This document shows, one piece after another, positions 18,348 to 29,524 of a stretch of 64,000 nt of DNA; position 1 is the stretch's first letter; each line of letters opens with the position of its first letter. The notes under the pieces are model-generated. The model searched no databases, was not told the DNA's origin, and worked only from the letters and a program-made list of their open reading frames with translations. Both the position numbers and the translations under genes were made by a program. The DNA is taken from contig VGEP01000008.1 in NCBI GenBank assembly GCA_016869215.1, positions 1-64,000 on the forward strand. The letters are read 5' to 3'. Source of the DNA: Alphaproteobacteria bacterium. GTDB lineage: Bacteria > Pseudomonadota > Alphaproteobacteria > Rhizobiales > Xanthobacteraceae.

Positions 18348-19103
18348 ATGTCGGAGTTCAATCGGAATGTGACGGCCGCGGGCGGCTATGCCGATCGTGC
18401 AGCCGCGATCGACGCGGGCCTGCGCGCGCATATGATCCGCGTCTACAACTACATGGCCGGCGCGGTGGCGCTGACCGGCGTGGTCGCCTGGTTCACGTTC
18501 AACGCCGCGGTCACCACCAACGCCGCTGGCGCCTTGGCGCTGACCCCGTTCGGCCAGGCAATTTACGGCGGGCCGCTTCTGATTGTGCTCGCGCTCGGGA
18601 CGCTGGGACTGGTGTTCTTCCTCAGCTTCCGCATCCACAAGCTGCAATACACGACCGCGTTCACGCTGTTCATGATCTACGCGGCGCTGCTCGGCGTGGT
18701 GCTGTCGTCGATCTTCCTGACCTACACCGGCGCTTCGATCACGCGCGTGTTCTTCATCTCGGCGGCCGCCTTCGGCGCGCTGAGCCTTTGGGGCTACACC
18801 ACCCAGCGCGACCTGACCGGAATGGGCACGTTCCTGATGATGGGCCTGTTCGGGCTGATCATCGCGATGGTTGTGAACCTGTTCCTGAAGAGCTCGGGCC
18901 TCGACTTCGTGATTTCCGCCGTAGGCGTGCTGGTGTTCGCGGGCCTCACCGCCTGGGACACGCAGAAGATCAAGGAGATGTACGACGTCAACGACGACGG
19001 CACCGTTTCCGGCCGCAAGGCGGTGATGGGCGCGCTGTCGCTTTACCTCGACTTCATCAACCTGTTCCTCATGCTGCTGCGCCTGATCGGCGACCGGAGA
19101 TAA
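18348..19103 (+). CDS. Bax inhibitor-1/YccA family membrane protein (second of tandem pair)
   Basis: A 251-residue paralogue of the upstream protein: MSEFNRNVTAAGGYADRAAAIDAGLRAHMIRVYNYM aligns with its N-terminus (written here as a guide only in part), and FGALSLWGYTTQRDLTG and GLTAWDTQKIKEMY match the same family motifs. It differs by a shorter first periplasmic loop and by an Asp/Asn-rich loop VNDDGTVSGRK before the last helix. GAGAGGGA precedes the ATG at 18348. It is followed by its own terminator. Location: inner membrane. Specific role unknown. Confidence 0.88.
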   Translation: MSEFNRNVTAAGGYADRAAAIDAGLRAHMIRVYNYMAGAVALTGVVAWFTFNAAVTTNAAGALALTPFGQAIYGGPLLIVLALGTLGLVFFLSFRIHKLQYTTAFTLFMIYAALLGVVLSSIFLTYTGASITRVFFISAAAFGALSLWGYTTQRDLTGMGTFLMMGLFGLIIAMVVNLFLKSSGLDFVISAVGVLVFAGLTAWDTQKIKEMYDVNDDGTVSGRKAVMGALSLYLDFINLFLMLLRLIGDRR

Positions 19104-19182
19104 CCCTTCCGCGCCGCCGAGGGAGCGCGGCGTTGAAAAGCCGCGCGACCGAAGGTGTCGGCGCGGTGAGGTAAGACATCAG

Positions 19183-19213
19183 CGCCCCGGCTTGCCGCCG
19201 GGGCGTTTGTTTT
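19183..19213 (+). terminator. Rho-independent terminator after second BI-1 gene
   Basis: Stem CGCCCCGGC / GCCGGGGCG, loop TTGCC, then TTTGTTTTT. It ends 79 bp downstream of the stop at 19103 and only 16 bp before the next ATG at 19229, so the following gene either has a promoter overlapping this terminator or depends on readthrough. Confidence 0.8.
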
Positions 19214-19228
19214 TGCTAAAGTTCCGCC

Positions 19229-19759
19229 ATGTCCGACGTATCCATCCGCCCCGCATCCCCCGCCGACATTCCCGCCATCGCCCGCATCTACGGCCAGTCG
19301 GTGCTGACCGGCACGGCGTCGTTCGAACTCGAGCCGCCCGACGAGGCCGAAATGCTGCGCCGGATGCGCGCGCTGCTGGACGGCGGATTTCCCTATATCG
19401 CCGCCGAGATCGGCGGCGCTGTCGTGGGCTATGCCTATGCCGGCCCGTACCGCACCCGTCCGGCATATCGCTTCACGGTCGAGGATTCGATCTACATCGA
19501 CCCGGCGGCGCAGCGCCGCGGTGTCGGGCGCGTCCTGCTCAAAAATCTGATCGAGGAATCCACCCGCCGCGGCTTCCGGCTGATGGTCGCGGTGATCGGC
19601 GATTCCGCGCAGGTTCCGTCGATCGAACTGCACCGCGCCATGGGCTTCGAGATGGTCGGCACGTTCGAGAATATCGGATTCAAGTTCGATCGCTGGCTCG
19701 ACAGCGTGCTGATGCAGCTTCCGCTCGGCGAAGGCGCGACGACGAAGCCTACGACGTAG
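19229..19759 (+). CDS. GNAT acetyltransferase, phosphinothricin/methionine-derivative type (Pat/MnaT-like)
   Basis: A 176-residue acetyltransferase of the Pat/YncA group, which acetylates phosphinothricin, methionine sulfone or sulfoximine and similar amino acids. It starts MSDVSIRPASPADIPAIARIYGQSVLTGTASFE, where the TASFE-type segment is typical of this group. Motif A is DPAAQRRGVGRVLLKNLIEES with the Q-R-x-G-V-G core, and VIGDSAQVPSIELHRAMGFEMVG is motif B. The C-terminal KFDRWLDSVLMQ (family form: G-x-K-x-x-W-x-D-x-x-x-M-Q) fits well. There is no clear ribosome binding site, and the terminator just upstream is close. The natural substrate is not known. Confidence 0.85.
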   Translation: MSDVSIRPASPADIPAIARIYGQSVLTGTASFELEPPDEAEMLRRMRALLDGGFPYIAAEIGGAVVGYAYAGPYRTRPAYRFTVEDSIYIDPAAQRRGVGRVLLKNLIEESTRRGFRLMVAVIGDSAQVPSIELHRAMGFEMVGTFENIGFKFDRWLDSVLMQLPLGEGATTKPTT

Positions 19760-19805
19760 CAACGCGCCCGCGCAGCGTTGCCGGCCGGCATAGCGCCGCA
19801 ATCGC

Positions 19806-20174
19806 TCAGACAGTGACCAGCTTCGGTCCCTTGTCGAGCGCCCGCAGCACGCGGTCGAGCTCGTGGCCGCGGCGCACGATCAGGCCGGTTGCGGACACGA
19901 CGCTGTATGCGCCCTGGCGGCGCGCCAAGCGGGGATTTTTCTCGATCCGGTAGATCGGCACTTCGGAGGAGCGGCGGAACACGGAAAACACCGCACGGTC
20001 CCTCATGAAGTCGATGGCGTAGTCCCGCCACTCGCCGGCGGCCACCATGCGGCCGTAGAGATTGAGAATCCGGTCGAGCTCGCGGCGGTCGAAGGTCACT
20101 CGGTTTCCGGGGGCGGCTGCTGAACCTGTTCCGCCCCCGGGAAGTTCGCTCGGATCGGTTTCGCCGAACGTCAT
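19806..20174 (-). CDS. DUF2794 family protein
   Basis: A 122-residue cytoplasmic protein of a conserved alphaproteobacterial family without known function. The ATG at 20174 follows GGAGG and gives MTFGETDPSEL. The core is VTFDRRELDRILNLYGRMVAAGEWRDYAIDF (long family motif), then AVFSVFRRSSEVPIYRIEKNP and GHELDRVLRAL. The N-terminal 25 residues are Gly/Pro-rich and probably disordered. It converges on the acetyltransferase gene to its left, and no operon partner is seen. Confidence 0.85.
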   Translation of the reverse strand: MTFGETDPSELPGGGTGSAAAPGNRVTFDRRELDRILNLYGRMVAAGEWRDYAIDFMRDRAVFSVFRRSSEVPIYRIEKNPRLARRQGAYSVVSATGLIVRRGHELDRVLRALDKGPKLVTV

Positions 20175-20347
20175 GCGGCGCCTCCGTTGCTGTCGTCTGG
20201 TTATTATGATCGCGCCAGAACCCTGCGTCTGCAAGGGCTTGGCGGCTACCGGCCGCAGGCGCCCGCCAATCACGGATTTGTTAGTCGAATCATAATGCTG
20301 CCCAATTTCGGTCAGGCCGATGCCTAGCTGGCGGGTATGATGGCTAC
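20175..20347. other. Leader part of the 343-bp gap between DUF2794 and DUF1223 genes
   Basis: No coding potential is evident. TATGAT at 20336-20341 is a good -10-like box for a plus-strand transcript starting near 20348, but I find no convincing -35 at 16-18 bp. CATAAT at 20291-20296 is a second, weaker candidate. The remainder of the gap is described as the candidate RNA. Confidence 0.3.
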
Positions 20348-20490
20348 AGTTGCCTCAGGCCCGGTCCGGACAGAGTTCCGGATTCCTCAGCCCCCCAGCC
20401 CCCCGGGGCTCCGAAGGACCGGGCCAATTGTTTCGCGTACGGTTCAATCCCCCAACGCTTAAAGGCCGGCTTCACCGCCGGCCTTTTTTT
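20348..20490 (+). ncRNA. Candidate structured small RNA ending in a strong terminator
   Basis: There is no protein-coding explanation for this stretch, yet it contains a perfect 10-bp stem GGCCCGGTCC (20358-20367) / GGACCGGGCC (20416-20425) enclosing C-rich loops (AGCCCCCC AGCCCCCC GGGGCT), a single-stranded linker, and a terminator at 20461-20490 with a seven-T tract on the plus strand. The nearest upstream plus gene ends at 19759 and is separated by a minus-strand gene, so the terminator is not simply its 3' end. A transcript of about 140 nt is inferred. The C-rich loops could pair with G-rich ribosome binding sites. The family is not recognised; 4.5S RNA, tmRNA and tRNA hallmarks are absent. 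Confidence 0.4.
20461..20490. terminator. Terminator, strongest on the plus strand
   Basis: Stem AAAGGCCGGC / GCCGGCCTTT with loop TTCACC followed by further Ts on the plus strand. In the other direction it lies 28 bp after the stop of the minus-strand gene at 20518 and could end that transcript too, with a shorter T run. Confidence 0.85.
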
Positions 20491-20517
20491 ATCGTTCGGC
20501 GGCGAGTCGGATTTCGG

Positions 20518-21261
20518 TCAGCGGCGGAGCGCGATCTGCGCCGCGCCGAGCATGGACTTCGGCGCACCGGCGGCACCGGTCTGCACGACCACGGCAGCCG
20601 CATCGACCGTGTCGGTCTGAACGTCCTTGAGCGGCACCTGGTAGGTCTCGGCCTTGCCGTGCCAGTCGCCGAGCTTGATCCAGCGCCGCACCACGTTGCT
20701 GTACGTGACGGTGTGGCCGCGGTTCTCGCCTTTTCCGATCGTCACCGGAACCGTGCGCGACATCGGGCAGAGCCAGACCTCCGCCGTGCCTTGCCCATCG
20801 GTGGCTGCGGCGACGCTCACCGTCATCGTATCGCCGGACACCGCAACCGTGACCGGAACGACAAGCGTTCCCGCCTGCTGGCGCGTCTGGCGGATCGCGC
20901 GCTCGATCGCCGACTTGTCGCTGCCGAGCGCATGCACCGCGCCGTTGACCACGGCTTGCGGCGTATAGACCTGCCGGTCGCCGCGCACTTTGGCGTAGGC
21001 GCGTTGGCGATTGGTGTGACCGGCGACCGCCAGCGTATCTTTCCAGCCGAGATAATCCCAGTAGTCGACGGCAAGGCTGAGCGCGATCACGGTGCGATCG
21101 CGCGTGTATTCGGTGAGCAGCTTGTCGGCCGGCGGACACGACGAGCAGCCCTGGCTGGTGAACAGCTCGATCACTGCGCGGGGCTCGGCGCGCGCAACAT
21201 CGCCGAACGCCAGCGCAACGCACGCCAAGGCAAGCGAGGATGCGGCCCGGACATGAATCAT
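20518..21261 (-). CDS. DUF1223 family secreted thioredoxin-like protein
   Basis: A 247-residue exported protein. The signal peptide MIHVRAASSLALACVALAFGDVARA is followed by AVIELFTSQGCSSCPPADKLL, a thioredoxin-fold start with a C-S-S-C pair at 39/42, which defines the DUF1223 family. Further family features are VDYWDYLGWKDTLA and YTPQAVVNGAVHALGSD. AGGAACG precedes the ATG at 21261. A periplasmic disulfide or thiol role is possible but not established. It lies 130 bp downstream of acnA on the same strand. Confidence 0.87.
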   Translation of the reverse strand: MIHVRAASSLALACVALAFGDVARAEPRAVIELFTSQGCSSCPPADKLLTEYTRDRTVIALSLAVDYWDYLGWKDTLAVAGHTNRQRAYAKVRGDRQVYTPQAVVNGAVHALGSDKSAIERAIRQTRQQAGTLVVPVTVAVSGDTMTVSVAAATDGQGTAEVWLCPMSRTVPVTIGKGENRGHTVTYSNVVRRWIKLGDWHGKAETYQVPLKDVQTDTVDAAAVVVQTGAAGAPKSMLGAAQIALRR

Positions 21262-21391
21262 GGCAATCGTTCCTGCCTCGTCCGCCCCGCCAAGCCGCCG
21301 TTATCCGGCTTGGCTGTCATAACGAGGCCGTCCATCACCTGCCACTCACTTCGCGGTGAGGCGGCGGGCCCGAACGCGCCGGGCCCGGCCG

Positions 21392-24172
<2,781 letters not shown>

Positions 24173-24436
24173 CGTGGCGGGTTCCATCCCAGGGGCACGG
24201 GAGCCTCCAGAGGTTCCGGTCTAACCCATTGCCAGAACACGCTTTCGGCCCCCCGGGCCGCGAACGGGCGCACACCATTTGGGGCGCCGCGCGGCCAGTG
24301 GGCTTATAAGGGCTTTTTGAACGCGCTGCTAGATTAGCGGTTTGCTAAACAGGCGCGGACCGGCGGCGGGACGGGGGCTGCATTGCGAGTCGTTCAGGGC
24401 TGTTATTCGCACCTATCCCCGGCGGGGGCGTGACCC

Positions 24437-25048
24437 GTGGCGCAGGTCCAGCTCGAAGGCAGCGGATTGACCTGCGTCCGCGGGGGCAGGGAGGTGTTCT
24501 CGGGCCTCAATTTCGCGGTCGGCGGCGGCGAAGCCCTGCTGGTCACCGGCCGCAACGGAGCCGGCAAGTCCTCGCTGCTGCGCATGGTCGCGGGCCTGGT
24601 CCGAATCGCCGCCGGCCGGATGGGGCTGACCGGCGGGGACCCGGAGCGGACCATCCCCGAACAGGCGCACTACCTCGGCCATCAGGACGCCCTGAAGCCG
24701 TCGCTGACGGTGGCGGAAAACCTGGAATTCTGGAGCCGGTATCTGGGCGGCGCGGGCGGCGCCATGCCGGCGCTGGCCGCCGTCGGCCTGGACAGCCTGG
24801 CCGAGCTGCCCGCGGCTTACCTGTCCGCCGGTCAGCGGCGGCGGCTTTCGGTTGCCCGGCTCGTCGCCGTCCGGCGGCCGATCTGGCTGCTCGACGAGCC
24901 GACCGCAGCGCTCGACCGGCAAGCTCAGGAACGGCTGAGCCTGCTCATGCGCGAGCATCTGGCGTCGGGTGGCCTGATCGTCGCCGCCACCCACGGACCG
25001 GTCGGGCTCGACAACGCGCGCGAACTGCGGCTCGGAGCCGCCGCATGA
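24437..25048 (+). CDS. ccmA: Cytochrome c biogenesis ABC ATPase CcmA
   Basis: The ATPase of the CcmABCD complex, which releases holo-CcmE carrying heme for cytochrome c assembly. It is 203 residues with a GTG start at 24437 ([17 protein letters not shown]), a GGCGGGGG stretch upstream, Walker [10 protein letters not shown] (38-46), signature [14 protein letters not shown] and Walker [13 protein letters not shown]. It opens the ccmABCDG operon; stop and next start overlap as ATGA. A 250-bp gap separates it from divergent acnA. Confidence 0.95.
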   Translation: MAQVQLEGSGLTCVRGGREVFSGLNFAVGGGEALLVTGRNGAGKSSLLRMVAGLVRIAAGRMGLTGGDPERTIPEQAHYLGHQDALKPSLTVAENLEFWSRYLGGAGGAMPALAAVGLDSLAELPAAYLSAGQRRRLSVARLVAVRRPIWLLDEPTAALDRQAQERLSLLMREHLASGGLIVAATHGPVGLDNARELRLGAAA

Positions 25049-25713
25049 GCGCGCTCGCCGCCCTGTTCGTCCGGGAAGTCAGGCTCGCCGTGCGCGTCGG
25101 CGGCGGTGGCGGCATCGGCGCCCTGTTCTTCCTGATCGTGGTCGTGCTGACGCCCTTCGCCATCGGACCCGACCTTGCGCTGCTCGCGCGCATCGGGCCC
25201 GCAATCCTGTGGCTCGGCGCGCTGCTCGCGAGCCTGCTCACGCTCGACCGCCTGCTCACGGCCGACCTCGAGGACGGCTCGCTCGACCTGATCCTGATGT
25301 CGGACACGCCGCTGGAGCTTGCAGTCGCGGCCAAGGCGTTCGCGCACTGGATCACCACCGGACTGCCTCTTGTCGTCATCACGCCGCTGCTCGGGCTCCT
25401 GCTCAATCTCGACGCCGGTGCGAGCGCGGCGGTGGCGCTGACGCTGTTCGCCGGCACCCCGGCGCTGACCTTTATCGGTGCGATCGGGGCTGCGCTTTCC
25501 GTGACGCTGCGGCGCGGCGGGCTGTTGCTCGCGGTGCTGGTGCTGCCGCTGACCGTGCCGGTGCTGATCTTCGGCGTCGCCGCCTCCAACGCAGCCATCG
25601 TCGGGCCGGTGCCGTTCGGCACGCCGTTCACGATCCTGTGCGCGCTGACGCTGGCGAGCCTCGTCGTCGGCACGTTCGCCGCGGCTGCGGCCCTCAGACA
25701 AGGCATGGAGTGA
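25045..25713 (+). CDS. ccmB: Heme exporter protein CcmB
   Basis: Membrane subunit of the CcmABCD complex. It has 222 residues and about six hydrophobic helices (for example [16 protein letters not shown] and [17 protein letters not shown]). The N-terminus [21 protein letters not shown] and the segment [22 protein letters not shown] match the family. It begins inside the ccmA stop (ATGA at 25045), so the two are translationally coupled. Confidence 0.94.
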   Translation: MSALAALFVREVRLAVRVGGGGGIGALFFLIVVVLTPFAIGPDLALLARIGPAILWLGALLASLLTLDRLLTADLEDGSLDLILMSDTPLELAVAAKAFAHWITTGLPLVVITPLLGLLLNLDAGASAAVALTLFAGTPALTFIGAIGAALSVTLRRGGLLLAVLVLPLTVPVLIFGVAASNAAIVGPVPFGTPFTILCALTLASLVVGTFAAAAALRQGME

Positions 25714-25788
25714 ACGATGCAGATCGCCGCCGCCACATTGCGTTCACCTTTCCCCCATTACTAGATTAGCCCCCAAAGATCATCGACC

Positions 25789-26529
25789 ATGCCGATCGTC
25801 GACCTCGCCAATCCCTCACGCTTCCTCGCGCTGACCGCCCGGCTGATGCCGTGGCTCATCGGCGCGACCGTGCTCGCGTTCGCGGTGGGCCTGGTCATGG
25901 TCAAGGGCGCGCCCGACGACTATCAGCAGGGCGCGACCGTGAAGATCATGTTCATTCACGTCCCGTCGGCGTGGCTCGCCATGGGCATCTGGGCGCTGAT
26001 GGCCATCGCCACGTTCGGCACGCTGGTGTGGCGGCATCCGCTCGCCGATGTCGCCGCCAAGGCCGCGGCCCCGATCGGGGCGGCGTTCACCGCGCTTTGC
26101 CTGATTACGGGCATGCTGTGGGGCCGCCCGATGTGGGGCACGTACTGGGTGTGGGATGCGCGGCTAACCTCGGTGCTGGTGCTGTTCCTGATGTATCTCG
26201 GCGTGATCGCGCTGTGGCGCACAGTCGAGGACCCCTCGCGCGCCGCGCGCGCCGCCGCAATCCTGACGCTGGTCGGCGCGCTCAACCTGCCGATCATCAA
26301 GTGGTCGGTCGACTGGTGGAACACGCTGCACCAGCCGGCGTCGGTGGTGCGGCTCGCCGGGCCCGCGATCCATCCGACGATTCTGATGCCGCTGCTCGCG
26401 ATGGCGGTCGCGTTTCTCCTGCTGATGGTCACGCTGCATCTCGCGGCCATGCGCAACGAAATCCTGCGGCGGCGCGTGCGCACGCTGATGCTGATGCAGG
26501 CGCAGGCCGCACCCGGGAGCGCATCGTGA
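25789..26529 (+). CDS. ccmC: Heme exporter/handling protein CcmC
   Basis: It delivers heme to CcmE at the periplasmic face of the inner membrane. The 246-residue protein has six helices. The tryptophan-rich WWD signature is seen as GRPMWGTYWVWDARLTS, and periplasmic histidines that ligate heme appear as IHVPSAW (about 60) and WNTLHQP (about 183). It is 75 bp after ccmB without a strong ribosome binding site and overlaps ccmD by four bases (GTGA). Confidence 0.95.
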   Translation: MPIVDLANPSRFLALTARLMPWLIGATVLAFAVGLVMVKGAPDDYQQGATVKIMFIHVPSAWLAMGIWALMAIATFGTLVWRHPLADVAAKAAAPIGAAFTALCLITGMLWGRPMWGTYWVWDARLTSVLVLFLMYLGVIALWRTVEDPSRAARAAAILTLVGALNLPIIKWSVDWWNTLHQPASVVRLAGPAIHPTILMPLLAMAVAFLLLMVTLHLAAMRNEILRRRVRTLMLMQAQAAPGSAS

Positions 26530-26693
26530 ACCTCGGACCGCACGCGGCCTTCATCGTCGGGTCTTATGCAGCCGCGATTGCAATCGTCGCCGGCCTGATC
26601 GCGTGGATCGCAATCGATCATCGCGCGCAGAAGCGGCGGCTTGAGACGCTGGAAGCGCGCGGCGTCACGCGCCGGTCGGAGCGCGCGTCATGA
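26526..26693 (+). CDS. ccmD: Heme exporter protein CcmD
   Basis: A 55-residue single-helix protein that stabilises the CcmABC-CcmE complex. It starts at GTG 26526, overlapping the ccmC stop, and reads VNLGPHAAFIVGSYAAAIAI followed by a helix into VAGLIAWIAIDHRAQ and a basic cytoplasmic tail (KRRLETLEARGVTRRSER). The H-A-A-F-I-x-x-S-Y motif is typical. Its stop overlaps the next start (ATGA). Confidence 0.9.
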   Translation: MNLGPHAAFIVGSYAAAIAIVAGLIAWIAIDHRAQKRRLETLEARGVTRRSERAS

Positions 26694-27283
26694 CCGCCGC
26701 CGCTCCGCAGACCGCGTCCGCACGCCGCCGCGGCATCGTGGTGCTGGTGCCGCTGGCCTTGTTCCTGGCGCTCGCGGCGCTGTTCTTCTTCCGCCTCGGC
26801 TCCGGCGATCCCTCGCGCATACCTTCGGCTCTGATCGGGCGGCCCGCGCCCGAGACGGCGTTGCCGCCGGTCGAAGGCCTCGTGCGCGACGGCAAGCCGG
26901 TACCGGGCGTCACCCACGCCGATTTCCAGGGCGCGGTCACCGTGGTCAACGTCTGGGCTTCGTGGTGCGTGCCGTGCCACGACGAGGCACCGATCCTGAT
27001 GAAGATGGCGGAGGACAAGCGCATCCGCATGGTCGGCATCAACTACAAGGACCAGCCGGAGAATGCGCGCCGCTTCATCGGCCGCTACGGCAATCCGTTC
27101 GTCGCGGTCGGCGCCGACCCGAAGGGCCGCGCCTCGATCGACTGGGGCGTTTACGGCGTGCCGGAAACCTTCGTGGTCGGCCGCGACGGCCGCATCGCCT
27201 ACAAGCTGGTCGGTCCGATCAGCGAGGCCAATCTCGCCGGCGCGCTCCAGCCCGCGATCGAGCAGGCGCTGGCGGCGCGCTGA
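26690..27283 (+). CDS. ccmG: Thiol:disulfide interchange protein CcmG/DsbE
   Basis: A membrane-anchored periplasmic thioredoxin-like protein that reduces apocytochrome c or CcmH cysteines. It has 197 residues: an N-terminal anchor (RRRGIVVLVPLALFLALAAL), then VNVWASWCVPCHDEAP with the active-site W-C-V-P-C at 92-96, and the cis-proline loop YGVPETFVVG. The acidic GINYKDQPENARRF region is typical of CcmG. It ends the ccm operon here; ccmE, ccmF and ccmH are not in the window. Confidence 0.95.
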   Translation: MTAAAPQTASARRRGIVVLVPLALFLALAALFFFRLGSGDPSRIPSALIGRPAPETALPPVEGLVRDGKPVPGVTHADFQGAVTVVNVWASWCVPCHDEAPILMKMAEDKRIRMVGINYKDQPENARRFIGRYGNPFVAVGADPKGRASIDWGVYGVPETFVVGRDGRIAYKLVGPISEANLAGALQPAIEQALAAR

Positions 27284-27466
27284 CCGCCCGCGACGGCCGG
27301 CGCCGCCCCTGCGGCGGCCGCGATTCCGGCCTCCGGCACATCGCCATCCGCCTTCAAAAGCTCTAGGATTTCATTGCTGATCTGGGGAATGCGCATGCAA
27401 CACGGCCGCTTCGGCGGCAACCGGCCGATTCAAAAAACCAAAGCCGCATCCATGGGGAGGTCAACT

Positions 27467-28432
27467 ATGTTCCGTGCAATCGTACTGGGAATGACCTTGG
27501 CGCTGGCAGCGGGCGGCGCAATGGCGCAGGGCGCCGGCGATTATCCGACGCGGCAAATCCGTCTCATCATCGGGTTCCCGCCGGGCTCGGCCGCCGACAT
27601 CACCGCGCGCCTGGTCGGCGATTCCATGAGCAAGACGCTCGGCCAGCAGATCATCGTCGAGGCCAGGCCCGGCGCCGGCTCAAGTCTCGCGGCGGAATCC
27701 GTCGCCCGCTCTGCCGCGGACGGCTACACGCTGTTCATCGGCACGTCGTCGAACGTCACCAATGCGGTCTCCACTCCGGATCTGCGCTTCGACTTCGCCA
27801 AGGATTTCGCCCCGGTCGTGCCGCTCACCGGACTGCCGCTGCTACTTGCGGTGCATCCTTCGCTGGGCGTGTCGAGCTTCAAGGAGCTCATGGACCTCGC
27901 GAAGAAGAAGCCCGGTGAGCTGACTTATGCCTCGGTCGGCCTTGGCACCGTGCCGCATCTCGCTTGCGAGCTGCTGGCCGTGCGCGCCGGCGTCAAGCTC
28001 GTGCATGTGCCCTACCGAGGCAGCCCGCCGGCGGTGACCGATCTGCTCGGCGGCCGCGTGTCGATGATGCTCGGCGTCGCCTCGACCGTGGCGCCCCATA
28101 TCAAGTCCGGCGCGCTCAAAGGCCTCGCCAGCGCGTCGCCCAAGCGGCCGCACATCGCGCCCGATCTCCCCACCATCGCCGAAGCCGGCGTGGCCGGGTT
28201 CGACGCCAGCGTCTGGTTCGGCCTGATGGCGCCTGCGAACACGCCGAAGGCGGTCGTCGACAAGCTCGCCGACGCCGCCAACAAGGCGCTCAAGGACAAA
28301 GACGTGGTCGACAAGCTGAGGGCGTCGGGTTTCGATCCGCTCGGCGGTTCGCCCGCGGAGTTCGGCAAGTTCATCGCCGCCGAACACGACAAGTGGCGGG
28401 TCGCAGCGAAAGCCGCCGGCTTGGGCAAGTAG
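27467..28432 (+). CDS. Tripartite tricarboxylate transporter-type substrate-binding protein (Bug family)
   Basis: A second Bug/TctC receptor, 321 residues from the ATG at 27467, which has a strong GGGGAGG site at 27454-27460. The signal peptide is MFRAIVLGMTLALAAGGAMA. Family motifs are YPTRQIRLIIGFPPGSAADI, IIVEARPGAGSSLAAESVA, DGYTLFIGTSSN, VPYRGSPPAVTDLLGGRV and APANTPKAVVDKL. Like the one at 7071 it has no neighbouring TctAB genes. The two differ in the binding-loop sequences (PGSAADI here, PGGPVDA there), so different ligands are likely. Confidence 0.9.
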   Translation: MFRAIVLGMTLALAAGGAMAQGAGDYPTRQIRLIIGFPPGSAADITARLVGDSMSKTLGQQIIVEARPGAGSSLAAESVARSAADGYTLFIGTSSNVTNAVSTPDLRFDFAKDFAPVVPLTGLPLLLAVHPSLGVSSFKELMDLAKKKPGELTYASVGLGTVPHLACELLAVRAGVKLVHVPYRGSPPAVTDLLGGRVSMMLGVASTVAPHIKSGALKGLASASPKRPHIAPDLPTIAEAGVAGFDASVWFGLMAPANTPKAVVDKLADAANKALKDKDVVDKLRASGFDPLGGSPAEFGKFIAAEHDKWRVAAKAAGLGK

Positions 28433-28561
28433 CGGCGGGCGGCGATCGCGGTAAGCCGATACGGCTGCCGCCAAGGCCGGCGCATGGCGCGCACTCGCGC
28501 GCCGTGCGTTGGCCGCGCGCCCTCTGCGGTGTAGACTGCGCGGATTCACGAGGAGGCTTTC

Positions 28562-28846
28562 ATGCGTTCGCTGATCCGCGCAACGATGCTCGCTGCAGCT
28601 CTGGCATTCGCAACGGCGGCGCCAGCGTTGCTGTCCACCCCTGCCGCCGCGCAGGCCTCGCTGATCGACATCAACACCGCGTCAAAGGACACGCTGGAAA
28701 CGCTCAAGGGCATCGGTCCCGCGCGCGCCGAGGCGATCGTCAAGGGCCGGCCCTACAAGGGCAAGGACGAGCTGGTGCAGAAGAAGATCGTCCCGCAGAA
28801 CGTCTATAACGACATCAAGGACAAGATCATCGCGCGCCAGAAGTGA
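28562..28846 (+). CDS. Secreted helix-hairpin-helix protein (ComEA-like)
   Basis: A 94-residue exported protein. The ATG at 28562 follows GAGGAGG. A signal peptide (MRSLIRATMLAAALAFATAA, cleaved near AAA-QA) precedes a single HhH DNA-binding module: IDINTASKDTLETLKGIGPARAEAIVKGRPYKGKDELVQKKI. This resembles the DNA-binding part of ComEA, the periplasmic DNA receptor of competence systems, but lacks a stable membrane anchor other than the signal. Many Rhizobiales carry such small stand-alone forms; the role is not proven. Confidence 0.85.
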   Translation: MRSLIRATMLAAALAFATAAPALLSTPAAAQASLIDINTASKDTLETLKGIGPARAEAIVKGRPYKGKDELVQKKIVPQNVYNDIKDKIIARQK

Positions 28847-28873
28847 GCTCGGGCGCGGCGCCGAACGCCGCGA

Positions 28874-29515
28874 TCAGCGGTCCTCCGGCGCGGCTTTTTC
28901 GCCCGCGTCGTGCGCCATGATCAATTTGTACTGCAGCGCCGCGAAGATGAAGGTCAGCGGCACGGCGCCGAACACCTTGAACGTCACCCAGGTGTCGGTC
29001 GAGAACATGCGCCAGACGATTTCGTTCAGAACCGCCATGCCGACGAAGAACAGCGCCCAGCGTACGGTCAGTTTGCGCCAACCTTCCTCGGTCAGGTTGA
29101 AGACCTGATCGAATACCATGGCGAGCAGCGGTTTCTGCATCAGCATACCGCCGAACAGCACGGCCGCGAACATTCCATAGATGATCGTCGGCTTGAGCTT
29201 GATGAACGTCTCGTTCTGCAAAAACAGCGTCAGCGCGCCGAACACGACCACGATGACAGCCGACACCAGAGGCATCATCGGCAGATGCCGGGTCAGTGCG
29301 TAGGACACCGCCAGCGCCACCACGATCGCGACCATGAACACCGCCGTCGCAACGAAGATGCCGGCGCGCTCGCCACTTGCGACCGCCTCCGGGATCATCG
29401 GCCGCAGCAGCGGCTCGAACAGCGCGGGCTTCGCGTTGGCGTAGAAGAACAGCAGCAGCGGCCCGAGATCGAGCACGAGTTTGAGCCAGGGATTGAGTTG
29501 GGTCTTTTCGCTCAT
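28874..29515 (-). CDS. yciB: Inner membrane septation-related protein YciB/IspZ
   Basis: A 213-residue protein with about six membrane helices. The family start is [23 protein letters not shown], and the core [36 protein letters not shown] and NEIVWR are typical of YciB, which acts in envelope and septum homeostasis. It lies 9 bp downstream of a MATE gene and forms the end of the ftsY-MATE-yciB run. This ftsY/yciB neighbourhood is common in the order. Confidence 0.92.
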   Translation of the reverse strand: MSEKTQLNPWLKLVLDLGPLLLFFYANAKPALFEPLLRPMIPEAVASGERAGIFVATAVFMVAIVVALAVSYALTRHLPMMPLVSAVIVVVFGALTLFLQNETFIKLKPTIIYGMFAAVLFGGMLMQKPLLAMVFDQVFNLTEEGWRKLTVRWALFFVGMAVLNEIVWRMFSTDTWVTFKVFGAVPLTFIFAALQYKLIMAHDAGEKAAPEDR

Positions 29516-29524
29516 GGCGCGTGT

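Noticed and set aside
18144-19215. Possible operon of both Bax-inhibitor genes and the acetyltransferase
   Set aside because: Good intrinsic terminators follow each membrane gene, arguing against one transcript, though readthrough cannot be excluded.
20440-20460. A GGTTCAATCCC string resembling a tRNA T-loop
   Set aside because: No acceptor stem, D-arm or anticodon arm can be formed around it, so it is not a tRNA, and tmRNA hallmarks are absent.
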